A stretch of 64,000 bases of DNA from Hypholoma sublateritium FD-334 SS-4 (taxonomy: Eukaryota > Basidiomycota > Agaricomycetes > Agaricales > Strophariaceae): contig KN817531.1 in assembly GCA_000827495.1 (NCBI GenBank), positions 446,444 to 510,443 of the forward strand, given 5' to 3'. A program made the position numbers and the translations under genes. The notes under the pieces were generated by a model. That model made no database searches, was not told the DNA's origin, and saw only the letters and a list, made by a program, of their open reading frames with translations. Positions 35,996-46,490 of this stretch are shown piece after piece. Position 1 is the first letter of the stretch. Each line of letters begins with the position of its first letter.

Positions 35996-37080
35996 ATGAT
36001 TACAGTGACATTTGTAGGTTCCTACTCCATGCTCATTGTCGGGGTTTTCTGATATTTTCATTGAGATAGATCAGGCATGGGGAGAGCGTTGACAACCTAG
36101 TGAGCCTTGTCGCCGATTGGTTACTGTACCCAGCATTGAGAGAATCTAGAGAGCGGTTTGGGCGGGCTGGAAAGATTCCCCACTGTCGGATCTAGGTACT
36201 TGTCTGCAATTCAATCGCAGACTGTCCATTAACGTAGTTTCATTCAGGCAGAAAGGTGCCGATCGCTCTATGCATACCCTATGCTGGCACCTCAGCTGTA
36301 CTGATTCATGTGGCTTATTTTTAGCAAGCCAACGCGCTCGGGGAATACCTCGCGAAAACCCCCATCACACACGTCTATGCATCGCCGCTCATGCGCGCAC
36401 ACACCACCGGCCAGTTTGTGCACTCCCACCAGCCCGAGCCGAAGCCTACCTTCACCGTTGACCCGAACCTGCGCGAGCAGCACTTCGGCATCGCAGAGGG
36501 CCACCCATGGGTACTCGAGTCCACGCTTGACGCGAACACGCCCTTAGAGGAGCTTTGGGCGAAGAACATGTTCCCGATACTATATGAACGTGACAAAAAA
36601 TTCCCGGAGGGCGAAACGTTGGACGATCTCGCTGCGCGCGCCGAGGTTGCGATCAAGACATGCGTATTGGAGCACATCTCCGAGGGCCCGGGGGTCCACA
36701 TCGCGCTCGCGAGCCATGGGCTAGCCATCGGCGAACTGGTGTCCGCACTGCTGAGGCTGGACCCTGAGGCCGACCATACGCAGAATCACACTGGCCTAGA
36801 GAACACGGCTTGGACGCGTGTGGAAGTGCGTGTGCGCGATGGCCACGATGGCCCCGTCGATCCTGGAAATCCGCCGCCGCTTGAGGTGCGCGTTACACAC
36901 CAGAACCATACGGAGCATTTGAAGCAGCTGGTAAGTAACTGCCTACCTGCTGGTGATATAAGCGACTGATGATCTGGCGTGTAGAAGGACGTTCCTGTTC
37001 TTCACGAAGGACTAGACGGAGCGCACGCCGAGGCGCGTGCCTTCTTCGGTGGGGAGCGATCACACAAAGGACATGCGTAA
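35996..37080 (+). CDS. Histidine phosphatase superfamily (phosphoglycerate mutase-like) protein
   Basis: Six exons (35996-36013, 36070-36099, 36150-36195, 36248-36255, 36325-36930, 36985-37080) give 267 aa. The first exons spell MITVTFIRHGESVDNLRAVW, followed by AGWKDSPLSDLG. This includes the catalytic RHG motif (His at residue 9, phosphorylated in this superfamily). An 8-nt microexon supplies the two residues before QANALGEYLAKTPITHVYASPLMRAHTT. A second conserved region follows: NLREQHFGIAEG, EGETLDDLAARA, and IALASHGLAIGELV with the second catalytic His. The family removes or transfers phosphate on small molecules or proteins; the substrate here is unknown. The start ATG is 50 bases after a TATAAAAG. 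The single long frame starting near 36391 begins inside the domain, so the small upstream exons are needed for an active enzyme. Convergent with the next gene. Confidence 0.9.
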
Positions 37081-37421
37081 GTTCGCACTGGAAGCCGGAC
37101 TTGATATTACGCGCCCGGGCATAACAAGGAAGGAAGAGAAATTGGAAGTTTTGTGACATCGTGCAATGTTGTGGTGTATCTCGGCATGGAAACTAGAGTC
37201 CATAAAAATGAAAAGTTACCTTTGATCTGATTTTCTATCACTATATCATCTTACGCTCAGAGGTTGAACGTTGAACCCTCACACGGGCCAGCTGACTCGA
37301 GCATAGTATGGGTACGCCCACGCCTTCGCTATACATCTTAAACTTATACGCCTTGAGCACACCCAGGCAGAACGAAAAGGAATGAGAAGTTGAATTTGTA
37401 CGTGATAATAATGAGGTCCAT
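37081..37421. other. Convergent 3' intergenic
   Basis: 341 bases between two converging stop codons; it should hold both 3' UTRs. No gene seen. Confidence 0.55.
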
Positions 37422-38927
37422 CTAGACATTGACCACTTTTCTGATTCTCGGACGATCAGGATATGCCCATCCTGACGCCGAACGGCTCCTGCGATGCTTC
37501 GTGACCTTTTCCGCGATTTCACTGGCTTTGAGTTCCTCCTCGACGTTTTCTAGGCCCGCAATGGGCGACTTGGACACCCGCGGTCCATGCCTCCCCAGTA
37601 AAGGGGCACTCTTCGTGCGCGAGTGATGTGAACACGTCGCAGAGGCCCGCTTCGCCGATACCGTCGACACCGCTGATACTGTACGGTCCTTACTGGGGCC
37701 CTCTCCCTTGCCCGCACCCACGAGGCTGGAGAGAATTCCGGGGACATGCAGCGCAAAGAACTCGCTTGGCGTGAGGATCTTCTTCGGCATACCGCGGCTG
37801 TCTGTACGTCCGCCGCGCAGTTGCGCAGGGGCCTGCGGTGAGACCACGTACGGCTGACGCTCGCACGCAAAGTAGACTGAGTCCGAGAGCGCGGGGCTGT
37901 CTGCTGTCGGCGGGCGGGGCGGGCGCGTAGGCGAGGCGAAAGTGACGACTGACGGCCGCGCAGCGCGCGTTGACGCGCTTATGGACGTGGCCGTCGCTGC
38001 CGAGTCGCGTGTCGACGCACTGAGGTAGTCCGAGGAGCATATCGAGAATTTAGATGCCGGCGGATCGCACGTCTTGAGGTCAACTTCGACAAGAGTGTCG
38101 TCGCCGCCCTTCTCAGGAGAGGGAGACAATTTACGCGCGCCAAAGGTGCGGTCCGGAGAGCCGGGAATGTTGCGGCTCTGCACGGAGAAGGACGAGTCCG
38201 CGATGTTGGAGATACCCTTGTCTGGCTTGGAGCGCCGGAATGGGCGCAGGGGGCAGATGCCACAGAGCCTCCCCGATATGGATGGGTCAAGCATTAAGAA
38301 GAGTAGAACGGCCACACAGACGATCCCGCCGATGATGCTGCCCACTATGAGCATGCGGTTAGACGATGCCATGCTGTGGTTGACGGCATCATCGCTGCCA
38401 GAGGTGGTAGCAGGGTTGGAACTGGCACTCGCCGCAGTAGACGCTGGAAGTGCAGTCGTCGACAGGAGGACAATGCCCGGACCTTGTCGCGGTGGTGTGG
38501 CGAGTGGCGAGATAGCAGTAGCAGTAACAGAAAGTGCGGATTCTCCGGTGAAAGTAGAATCAGGACTTGAGGATGAAGAAGATTCGGCGGGCGCGGGAGG
38601 CGGGGCTAAGATAGTAGGTGAGGGGGGTGCCTGTGTCAACATCATCTGCAGTACAGCTTCTATCGGCGCCAGTTTTGAGTCTCCATCCGCTGCGCTATTG
38701 TCGACGTTCGAGGTGTCAAAAGACCCGAACATAGTGAATGCATCTGTGTCAACTCTGGGAGATAAGTTCGCCAGCTTTGAAAATGTAGGCTCAGGATCCG
38801 GAGCAGCAGTGACAAGCTCATCGGGTGAGACAGGTATGGTGAGACCGTAGGCACGGTTGAACAGGTTAGACAGAGTAAAAATGATCCACAGCCAAAGCCT
38901 TCGCGAAGAGAATGAAGAAATAAACAT
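37422..38927 (-). CDS. Ser/Thr/Pro-rich single-pass (type I) membrane protein, unknown
   Basis: Uninterrupted 501-aa frame; start at the ATG at 38927 because the longer frame begins with TTG. Layout seen: signal peptide (RRLWLWIIFTLSNLF, likely cut after NRAYG); then about 150 residues of Ser/Thr/Pro/Ala-rich, probably O-glycosylated ectodomain (APPPAPAESSSSSSPDS). One transmembrane helix follows (MLIVGSIIGGIVCVAVLLFLML, around residues 192-213), then a dibasic stop-transfer (RPFRRSKPDKG). The tail is a long, Ser-rich cytoplasmic one with basic clusters and possible kinase sites (RRSRSASGWAYPDRPRIRK). It resembles in plan, not sequence, wall-stress sensors and mucin-like signalling proteins. 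No Cys-rich WSC domain is visible. Intronless, unlike its neighbours. Function not assigned. Confidence 0.8.
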   Translation of the reverse strand: MFISSFSSRRLWLWIIFTLSNLFNRAYGLTIPVSPDELVTAAPDPEPTFSKLANLSPRVDTDAFTMFGSFDTSNVDNSAADGDSKLAPIEAVLQMMLTQAPPSPTILAPPPAPAESSSSSSPDSTFTGESALSVTATAISPLATPPRQGPGIVLLSTTALPASTAASASSNPATTSGSDDAVNHSMASSNRMLIVGSIIGGIVCVAVLLFLMLDPSISGRLCGICPLRPFRRSKPDKGISNIADSSFSVQSRNIPGSPDRTFGARKLSPSPEKGGDDTLVEVDLKTCDPPASKFSICSSDYLSASTRDSAATATSISASTRAARPSVVTFASPTRPPRPPTADSPALSDSVYFACERQPYVVSPQAPAQLRGGRTDSRGMPKKILTPSEFFALHVPGILSSLVGAGKGEGPSKDRTVSAVSTVSAKRASATCSHHSRTKSAPLLGRHGPRVSKSPIAGLENVEEELKASEIAEKVTKHRRSRSASGWAYPDRPRIRKVVNV

Positions 38928-39377
38928 GGCCAGATCTAGAAGAATAACGAAGGTTTTCAAATGAGCGTTGCGCCGTGTGGGCTTGCAAGATGTGGTGGTG
39001 TAGTTGGGTGTCCAGCTTAGCGAGGGTGTATAAGATCAGAAAGACAGACCTGAAAGTCAATATACACCAACTCATGGCTACTTTTATACGCAGTGTTGTG
39101 ATTGAGAGGCTGACTAGAGTAGTGCTTGGGGCTGACCGTACTGGCAGCGAGCAAGGGGCTGACGCGAGCATAGTTGAAGGTGGGAAAGCTTCATGCCGTA
39201 TTGGATCGGCGCTTTAATAATACTGCCGTCCGATGCCGCGGCAAGATTATGTCTTTTAGCTCAATGCTCCTCTTCGTTCGTGCGGAATTAGGTGAATAGA
39301 GCACAATTATGAGTACCATTTAATCCTGAATGAAACGATAAACGGAGCATTTAAATTTTTAGTTGCTCTAATACAAT
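38928..39377. other. Intergenic between the membrane protein and DUF6534 paralog 4
   Basis: 450 bases: upstream region of the minus-strand membrane protein and the 3' end of paralog 4. Nothing else seen. Confidence 0.5.
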
Positions 39378-40840
39378 TCATGCATTGTCAATGTACGTGG
39401 AGCTATTAGAGTCTGCGCCGTCTTCTCTCACATGGAAAAAGATACCTTGATTGATTCGTGAGTTCAAGGATACTGTCAGAGTCTCCGATTCATTCCAACA
39501 GGGCGGTGCTAAATTAGTAAGAGAGTTAGATATCACCTTCGCGCGACTATTCAATACGGCCATCATCGAGTTTGAATATGTTTTCGCCATAATAACAGCC
39601 GCCATCTGATAGTAGGGCAGGTGTCCTGGTAAATACACGAGGGCCAGAAGAAGCCCCGCAATCGATGCTAAATTTCGAGGCCATATTACTTTGTGTGATA
39701 CACTGGAAAAAATAAATATCCGGACCTGTAACGCATCCTGTCTCAATAGAGAGCCTAATCAATCTTGTGATAATACCGTGCGTGTGCTTAAACCCTGTAT
39801 CCCGCTTTCTCAACTGTAACACGCTCATTACATCAGTCCGAATGTCTATCTGGAAAAATCATGTACCCACGTAATATGTCATGATTGCTGCAATCATCGT
39901 GTCGCAAGCCAGCCCGCTTATCCCCCAGATCTGTAAACGAATTTCGAAAGGAACGAGGATAATTATTTGAACGGGAAGATCAGGAAGCCACTGGAAAAAT
40001 ACTCACTCCAATTGTGATAAATGATCTATTTGTTGCATATAATTTAGTAACCACAACTGCATGCTTAGCTTCAAGCATTAAGGCAATCGCTGCGCCAAGC
40101 TGGCAAAGTGATAACTGTAAAAGAAAAGACACACTTAGTATGGGTTATTGATGATTACACGCGCCACGGGCGGCCGACGCTTATGGATTACCATTCCAAT
40201 GAAAGTGACTGCATATTTTGACTTAGTCAGGATTGCCGCTCGATAGCAGTAGAACCCTTGCGTTAATGTAGCAACTGATCATACGGATATGTTATCAAGG
40301 AACCCAACGGGCGCTTAAAATTTCAAGCATAAACTTACCAAGGCCCGTTATTAGAGGGATGGAGTACCATTCCGTTCCAATGACGTTCATAATCGTCGGG
40401 TTGGTAAAGCCAATGGTGAAAAAATGGAATGCAAACTGCGTCACGGAAGTCGTTTGGATCGTCTCGAGCAGCAGTTCCAGAAAGACGATCAATTTGAGAA
40501 AGAGGTGGTCATTTGGAAAAGCAGCGTAATATAGATCTCAATCAGAGAATTAACGAAACAGTTTCTTGTACCAAGTCAAGCAAATACTCACAAACTTGGA
40601 CCCATAAAACTCCTAACAGTATCCAATTTGCCATAGTCTCGGCCAGCTGTGGGAGGTGTCACTATGGAGCGATTGAATTAGAGTACATAGTAGGAAACAA
40701 GTCCTACAAGAATTGCTATACTGTAAATTAGGCAATCAGTACAAATAGGTTCAATGGGTGGTGATTAAACCAATGCACTCTCTGTGGACGGTATCTGGGA
40801 GTACGAGAATGAGAGGAGTCGAAGCAGAGATCGATGACAT
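39378..40840 (-). CDS. DUF6534-type seven-helix membrane protein, paralog 4
   Basis: Exon 1 40840-40779 (MSSISASTPLILVLPDTVHR), 13-nt microexon 40720-40708 (DIAIL), exon 3 from 40646 (LAETMANWILLGVLWVQ; other paralogs have LVGTM or LIGTM here). The core reads LFLKLIVFLELLLETIQTTSVTQ, then FFTIGFTNPTIMNVIGTEWYSIPLITGL, LTQGFYCYRAAILTKSKYAVTF, and IWGISGLACDTMIAAIMTYYV. The C-terminal part shows LRKRDTGFKHTHGIITRLIRLSIETGCVTG and LPGHLPYYQMAAVIMAKTYSNSMMAVLNSRAKVI. No frame break seen. About 0.75 kb from paralog 5 in the same orientation. Confidence 0.84.
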
Positions 40841-41594
40841 AGCTTGCAAGGTTGGGGTAGTCTACGAGACAACTGCAAAATCCAATAAGCTCTCCTTTTA
40901 AGAATCCTGATACCCCACGATTTGCTGCAGTCGTCTGAAATTGGAAGCTCGTACTCCTTGCGCCTTTCCATCGGTCTCGTCCACATCATTGAAATATTGA
41001 AGGCCGTACTCTGCGACAGAGCTGGCTGTGTAGATAATCACTTATTGACGGTATATCTTACAGTATAGATAAATCCTACAGGATCCTCATCTTAACCACG
41101 AATGTATGTACTCTCCAGCTGATCATCATTATTTTGGCTTAAAATTTGCGATGTAGAGTGTTCCTAACGGGTGCGTGAATATGTCCTGCACTTGCCTGAG
41201 GTCGCTGGCAGTGAAACTGAAACTATGAGTAGAGATAAGAAGCTGTTCGGAAGATGATCGAGGCGGAACAAAGGAGCTGATGCAAATGATGTCGACGGGG
41301 ACCCACTGGCACATCTTCGGGCATCATCATACCGATGCCTTCTTCGATACTTGTCATCCTTGTCCTTCATGTGCGGACATAATGAGCAGACCGTCTCGAT
41401 CATGATTCTGCATGTGCATGATGCCCGAGCGATGATCATTTGATAGCTAATGATTGATTTTGAATATCCCTAATATACGGTGCACCACAGCTTGGCATCC
41501 TCGCGACGGGCTCCCAACCAGTGTTCGATGCTGATGACAGAGCTGGTTCGCAGTACATATACGCTAAAAATACAGTTTACATTGTGCGTCATAT
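40841..41594. other. Intergenic between DUF6534 paralogs 4 and 5
   Basis: 754 bases, promoter of paralog 4 and 3' end of paralog 5. A 91-codon minus-strand frame (41164-41439) has no recognisable motif. No gene supported. Confidence 0.45.
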
Positions 41595-43037
41595 CTACGC
41601 AGTGTACGCCGAACTAGACCCTGTTTCCTCCTCTCTGATAAATTCAATCTCCCGCGCGCCTCTCCAAGTCAAGTGGTCCAACTTCCCCGCTTCGTTCCAC
41701 GCGGGCGCCGCCGGCGCAGGTGCGTTCGACACGACCTTCACACGACTGTTCAGCGCGGCGATCATCGAGTTTGAGTACGTCTTCGCGAGGATGAGCGCGG
41801 CGATCTGGTAGTACGGTGGGTGCCCGGGGAGGTACACCAGCGCGAGGCTGATGCCCGCGAGCGACGCTGCACAGCGCAGGGGACATGTTAGCTAACGACG
41901 ACGACTAGGTAAGATGAAAAGGAAGGCGCGAACCGGTGATGGATCCCGTCTCGATGGACAGCCTGATGAGCCGCTTGATGATGTTGTGCGTCGCCTTGAA
42001 CCCCGTGTCGCGCTTCTTCAGCTTTTGGGAGTGCGTCAGATGAGCGCGCGCCAATTCGGGGCGAGATGTCTGCACGTACGTAGTATGTCATGATCGCGGC
42101 GATCATCACGTCGCACACTAGCCCGCTCGTTCCCCATATCTGTGACAGGCGAAAGGAAAGGGAGACATTTAGGCGTGGCGCGAAATATGTACTCTGGGAG
42201 TTGGGATGCACTTACGCCTATTGTTATCAATGATACTTCCGTCCCGAGCACCCTGGTGAGGAAAGTCGCGTGTTTAGCCTGCACCGCCACCGTGATCGCT
42301 GCTCCGAGTTGGCACATCGAAAACTGCAGAAACTTATCGTTCAAAAATGTCACCATCCAGAAGGAGGGTAGGGCTCACCATGCTGATCAAGGCAACCCAA
42401 TATTTCGATCTGGTCAGGACCGCGGTTCGGTAGCAGTAGAACGCCTGCGTGAGGCATGCGACTGCCCGAAAGGGACACCACATCAGCTGCGCCGGTGGGC
42501 GCTTAAACTTATGTTAGCGCGGTAGACAAACGCACTGAGGCCGGTCATCAACGGTACGGAGTACCACGCCGTCCCGACCTGATTGATCACGACTGGATCG
42601 GTGAACCCGATGGTGAAGAACTTGAAAACGTCGTGCGTGACGGCGACGGTTTGCACCGTCTCGAGGGAGAGTTCGAGAAAGACAGTGAGCTTGAGAAAAC
42701 GGTGGTCGTTTGGGAAGGCGATGTAATATAAATCTACACAGATGAGTATTGGTTAGTTTGTTGTTTGATTCAATATGATCGGGAGCAAGAGTAATTCACA
42801 TGCTTGGACCCATAGGATTCCAAATAGTATCCAATTCGCCATGGTCCCCACGAGCTTGCAACAGTTCAGATATATCATAGAAAATAAGCAGATCACTTAC
42901 AAAAATCGTTACGCTGTGAAGATGAGTCCATCAGTCAGTCAGGTGAAAAAAATATGATGTTCGACTCACTCCCTGTAAACAAAGCCAGGCAATCTGAACA
43001 CGATGGGGGCAGGCGCAAGCTCCACCACTTCAGACAT
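41595..43037 (-). CDS. DUF6534-type seven-helix membrane protein, paralog 5 (GC-rich)
   Basis: Exon 1 43037-42971 (MSEVVELAPAPIVFRLPGFVYR), 13-nt microexon 42913-42901 (DVTIF), exon 3 from 42854 (LVGTMANWILFGILWVQ). Then VTHDVFKFFTIGFTDPVVINQVGTAWYSVPLMTGL, TQAFYCYRTAVLTRSKYWVALI, FSMCQLGAAITVAVQAKHATFLTRVLG, IWGTSGLVCDVMIAAIMTYYV, and KRDTGFKATHNIIKRLIRLSIETGS. It ends with LPGHPPYYQIAALILAKTYSNSMIAALNSRVKVVSN. Coding exons are clearly more GC-rich and C/G-ending in codon use than in paralogs 1-4, although the protein is just as similar. That suggests stronger selection for expression or a different recent history. No frame break seen. Confidence 0.85.
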
Positions 43038-44594
43038 GGCTGAAGTCCACCGTGGTGACGAGGGAATCTAGGCGTAGCAGCATCGCATCGAGGGAAAAGA
43101 TGAGTTCCTTTTAACGACGCTTCGACGTTCTTCCAGTCGTTGACAACATCGAAAATAGCGCCTCATGGACCTCCCGCATCCCGGTGACTACACACAGCAT
43201 TTACTTTGGCGCCGTGTGGAGGTGACATATTCTGATGCCTTGTTCTATAATAAAGATATGTTTTCACGAGAACCGCTGCCGTGAGTATGCTGAGGCACAT
43301 CGTGAAGTCACAAGCATACTCACCTGCCTTCAGTACCTCTGATCGAGACGCTCTTTTCTGAACAGAACAGATCCTGCTGCTGTGAACGAGTTGTCTATGA
43401 TTCGGACTGGAAAACCTCAACGCTGCTACTCTGACTTGGAATAGATATACTGATGCAGATGACTGCTAGAAGACAGGAATTGATATCAATGATAGAATCC
43501 TTGATTATGATAATATGAATAGATAAATCTCACATTATCTCGTTTACCAGCAAGAGCCTGCGAGACAATTCACTATCACGGTGACAGGCAGCCTGTACAA
43601 TCGACGTGGGTACCGGAGTATAGTAGTGGATTGTGCCAAATAAATTAATCAGCGATCGTTTGATAGTCGGAGTCTGTTGAAGGCCTTCGGTGGACGCATA
43701 AGTCAGCCATGCGTGTTCCCACTGACACATTGATACATCATCGAGAACTTGTTCGCTGGAATGCCAGGCGCTTATCATGACATAGCTAAAACGGCTGGAA
43801 ATCGCGATGGTCAGAAAGAACTATGTAGCAGTCTCGGGGTTTCGTTGTGTTACTTAGCTGCGACTCCCTAGACATGATTTTAAATCTCCAGCCAGCTCAA
43901 GTATCTCTGATTAGCCACCGTAGACTTCGAGTTGACTTCCGTCCTTTGCTTCACGGTTGCAGACAGCAGTTGGTTCGAAGGTTTTGATCGTCTTGAAGTT
44001 ATTGTTTGATTACGGTTTGAAGTAGGTATCGCTTCGAAGGTCTGAAAAGCATAAACCGAGGTTTTTGAATTCGGTTTAAACACGAGCAAGTCAAGTTCTG
44101 AGGTTTGTGAGCGCTGCCAGTGAGCATTGAATATTGACTGAGCATTCGCGTTGCAACGTTGAACTTGAAGGAGACCAAAAGTCTGGACTTCGTCATGCGA
44201 TGGCAAAGCTGCCGGCCAATAAAGGTAAACAACGTGCTCAATGCCGACTGCGGCGCTGCTCGCTGTCCAGTTCTCCGGCGCCCTCTGTTCCAACTCTGTT
44301 CCCATCTTTCTCTCATCCTGGTTACTATTATAAGCCGGCCCAACCCAACAGCATAAAGCACGCATCTCCAGACTCCCAAATTCAACGTACGGCCATCTCC
44401 TGCGTGAGAACGACTGTCGACGTACGAGAATATTAATCCACGCAAAGCCCAGGGTACGGCAGACCTTACGCCCCCAGCAAGATTGGCGCCTCAGCGGGTG
44501 CTGAGCAGCCTTTAACCGCCGAGGGACCCCCAATCAATTCACTACCGCGCAGCAGCACACTTCGTCACCAGGACGCAGAGCACGGCCCGCTGTG
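43038..44594. other. Divergent intergenic between paralog 5 and the SNARE gene
   Basis: 1.56 kb with both starts facing outward. A 217-codon minus-strand frame (43880-44533) has no domain and overlaps the likely SNARE promoter, so I do not call it. A frame at 43163-43420 contains LTAAVLVKTYLYYRT, reminiscent of one membrane helix of fungal 7TM families, but it is isolated. Confidence 0.4.
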
Positions 44595-45736
44595 ATGTCA
44601 GTGGACCCATACCATGCGGTCCAGCAGGAGATACAGGGCTCGCTGCAGACAGCGGCTCAGCTGCAGGCGTCGTTTCTCCGCATCCGCAATATGGCACGTG
44701 CGGATAGCGAAGAGCTGATGTGGGCGCGGAACGAGGTGAGTCGGGCGCGCTGCGCTGCGCAGCGTGTTGCGCATGGCTGATGGCCGTGGTTGCAGTTCAA
44801 AGCGACGCTCGCCGCGCTGGAAGCCGATTTAGAGGACCTCGAAGAGAGCGTCAAGTGCGTTACGACCCATGCTGCGCATGTCACACCGCGCTACACGGCT
44901 AACAAAATTGGCGCGCATACAGGATCGTCGAGTCAACCGACGCGCGCATGTTCGGTCTGGACGACGCAGAGGTGCAGAAGCGGCGGCGTTATGTGGGGCA
45001 CGTCCGCAGAGAAATAGAGGTGCGTTGCTGCTTCTCCCGCTTCCCCGCCCTTGGCACGCGCGCCCACACTCACTAACCGTCCACGCACTTGCAGAACATG
45101 CGCGCGACAGTCTCCGCTCCCACAACGCCACCCCGCCAACCGTCAAATCAGCAGAAGTCATTGGCGTTCGCGCTCGAGCCGGGGTCGCCCTCCGCCACCG
45201 GATCCGGTACGCCCCTCCTGCCCTTGACCACCCCGCGCGCGGGCCCCGGCTCATCCTTCTCAGAGCGCTACGGGGACGACCACCAGGCAGCATGGGCGCA
45301 GGCCGAGCAGCAGGTGCGTTTTACTCACTCCGTTTCTGATATTCAAATTTTGTTGCCCGCCGGCGGGTAGCTGACGCGCGTGCGGCGATACAGATGATGA
45401 TGCGCGCGCAGGACACGACGATGGACTCGATCGCGGGGACGCTGCACACGATCGCGCAGCAGGCGAGCCTCATGGGGCAGGAGATCAACGAGCACAACGA
45501 GTGCGTATGCCCTTCTCTTCTGCGTCTCCCTGACTTATACACCATATTATCCGCGCCCCGCCAGGATGCTGACGGACCTCGAGCACGGCGTCGACCGCAC
45601 GGACGGCAAGCTGAGCGACGGCCTGCGCCGCATGCGCAAGTTCCTGCGCGACTCGGAGGAGAAGGGCAGCGGGTGGTGCATCGTCATTCTCATGGTCGTG
45701 CTCATGGCTCTCCTGCTCGCCGTCATCCTCGTGTAG
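44595..45736 (+). CDS. TLG1: Qc-type t-SNARE, syntaxin-6/10 (Tlg1) family
   Basis: Membrane-fusion protein of the trans-Golgi/endosome. Six exons (44595-44735, 44796-44854, 44923-45019, 45095-45313, 45394-45500, 45565-45736) give 264 aa. The N-terminus DPYHAVQQEIQGSLQTAAQLQ and the following helices match the syntaxin-6 N-terminal three-helix domain, including STDARMFGLDDAEVQKRRRYV. A Pro/Ser-rich linker follows. The SNARE helix then runs MDSIAGTLHTIAQQASLMGQ EINEHNEMLTDLEHGVDRTDGKL, with Gln at the zero layer. The protein ends in one C-terminal membrane anchor (WCIVILMVVLMALLLAVILV) as in tail-anchored SNAREs. All exon phases agree. Convergent with the chromodomain gene. Confidence 0.93.
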
Positions 45737-46490
45737 CCCGCCGCGCCTGGCGGGCGCCTGCCTCCGTTCCATTTTCGCTAGATATGGCGTACATAGACAC
45801 CGCATACCCAAGGACGTTCGGCGCGCTTTACCCTTCGTCGCTACTTATTTTCTAACATACCTGCATGCATGCCACCGCTCCGCACCTAGCCATCTACACA
45901 GTCGCTGCCCTGCTATCTACACTCACATTTACTGTGCCCCACCTTGGATTAGTTTTACCATAGTTTTATAATTGTAATCTATCTTTGGCGCTCGTTCGCG
46001 GCGTCGACACTTGGTGGTATCGGCGGGCGTCAGCGCTCCGCTCAAAACATCACATTTTTTCAGGCCCACGGGATTGTAATCGAATGGTATGAAGCAAGCT
46101 GTGTTTGGAGACAACCCAGCGATAATGAGTATGAGGCGCGAAGGGGTTATAACGTGCAAACAGACATGATAGAATTGGCGCAATGTGAACGGATGAGTGC
46201 ATGTAACTATACGAGGATCTATAGCATATGGTAAATGGAAAGCGACGCGATAGCAATGTAACGTGGATGCAGCATAAGTGGGCATGAATGTAGATGTGAA
46301 TGTGGATGTGGACAGCATATGGAACAGGCGAAACGAGAGACGACGAACAGACTATGTATGTTGGTGTGTGTTGATCAAAATGAGACAGTATGTAAAAAAA
46401 AAAAGATACGTAGGAAACGGCGAAAAGAACGGCGCCGACGCAGACTGTCAGTGTCAGCGAGCTTGATCCTCCGGATGCGCAATTCTACGG
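45737..46490. other. Convergent 3' intergenic
   Basis: 754 bases between the SNARE and chromodomain-gene stops; includes an A11 run near 46394. No gene seen. Confidence 0.5.

Noticed and set aside
38074..38850. 258-codon plus-strand frame opposite the Ser-rich membrane protein
   Set aside because: Mirror frame of a Ser/Pro-rich gene; the minus-strand reading has a signal peptide and transmembrane helix and is better supported.
20087..43037. Mating-type (pheromone receptor) locus
   Set aside because: The seven-helix proteins carry DUF6534 signatures rather than STE3-type receptor features, and no CaaX pheromone precursor was seen.
43163..43420. Possible decayed sixth 7TM gene (LTAAVLVKTYLYYRT)
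   Set aside because: Only one helix-like stretch resembles the families nearby; none of the DUF6534 signatures are found around it.
43880..44533. 217-codon minus-strand frame upstream of the SNARE gene
   Set aside because: No domain, ordinary intergenic composition, and it would fill the SNARE promoter.
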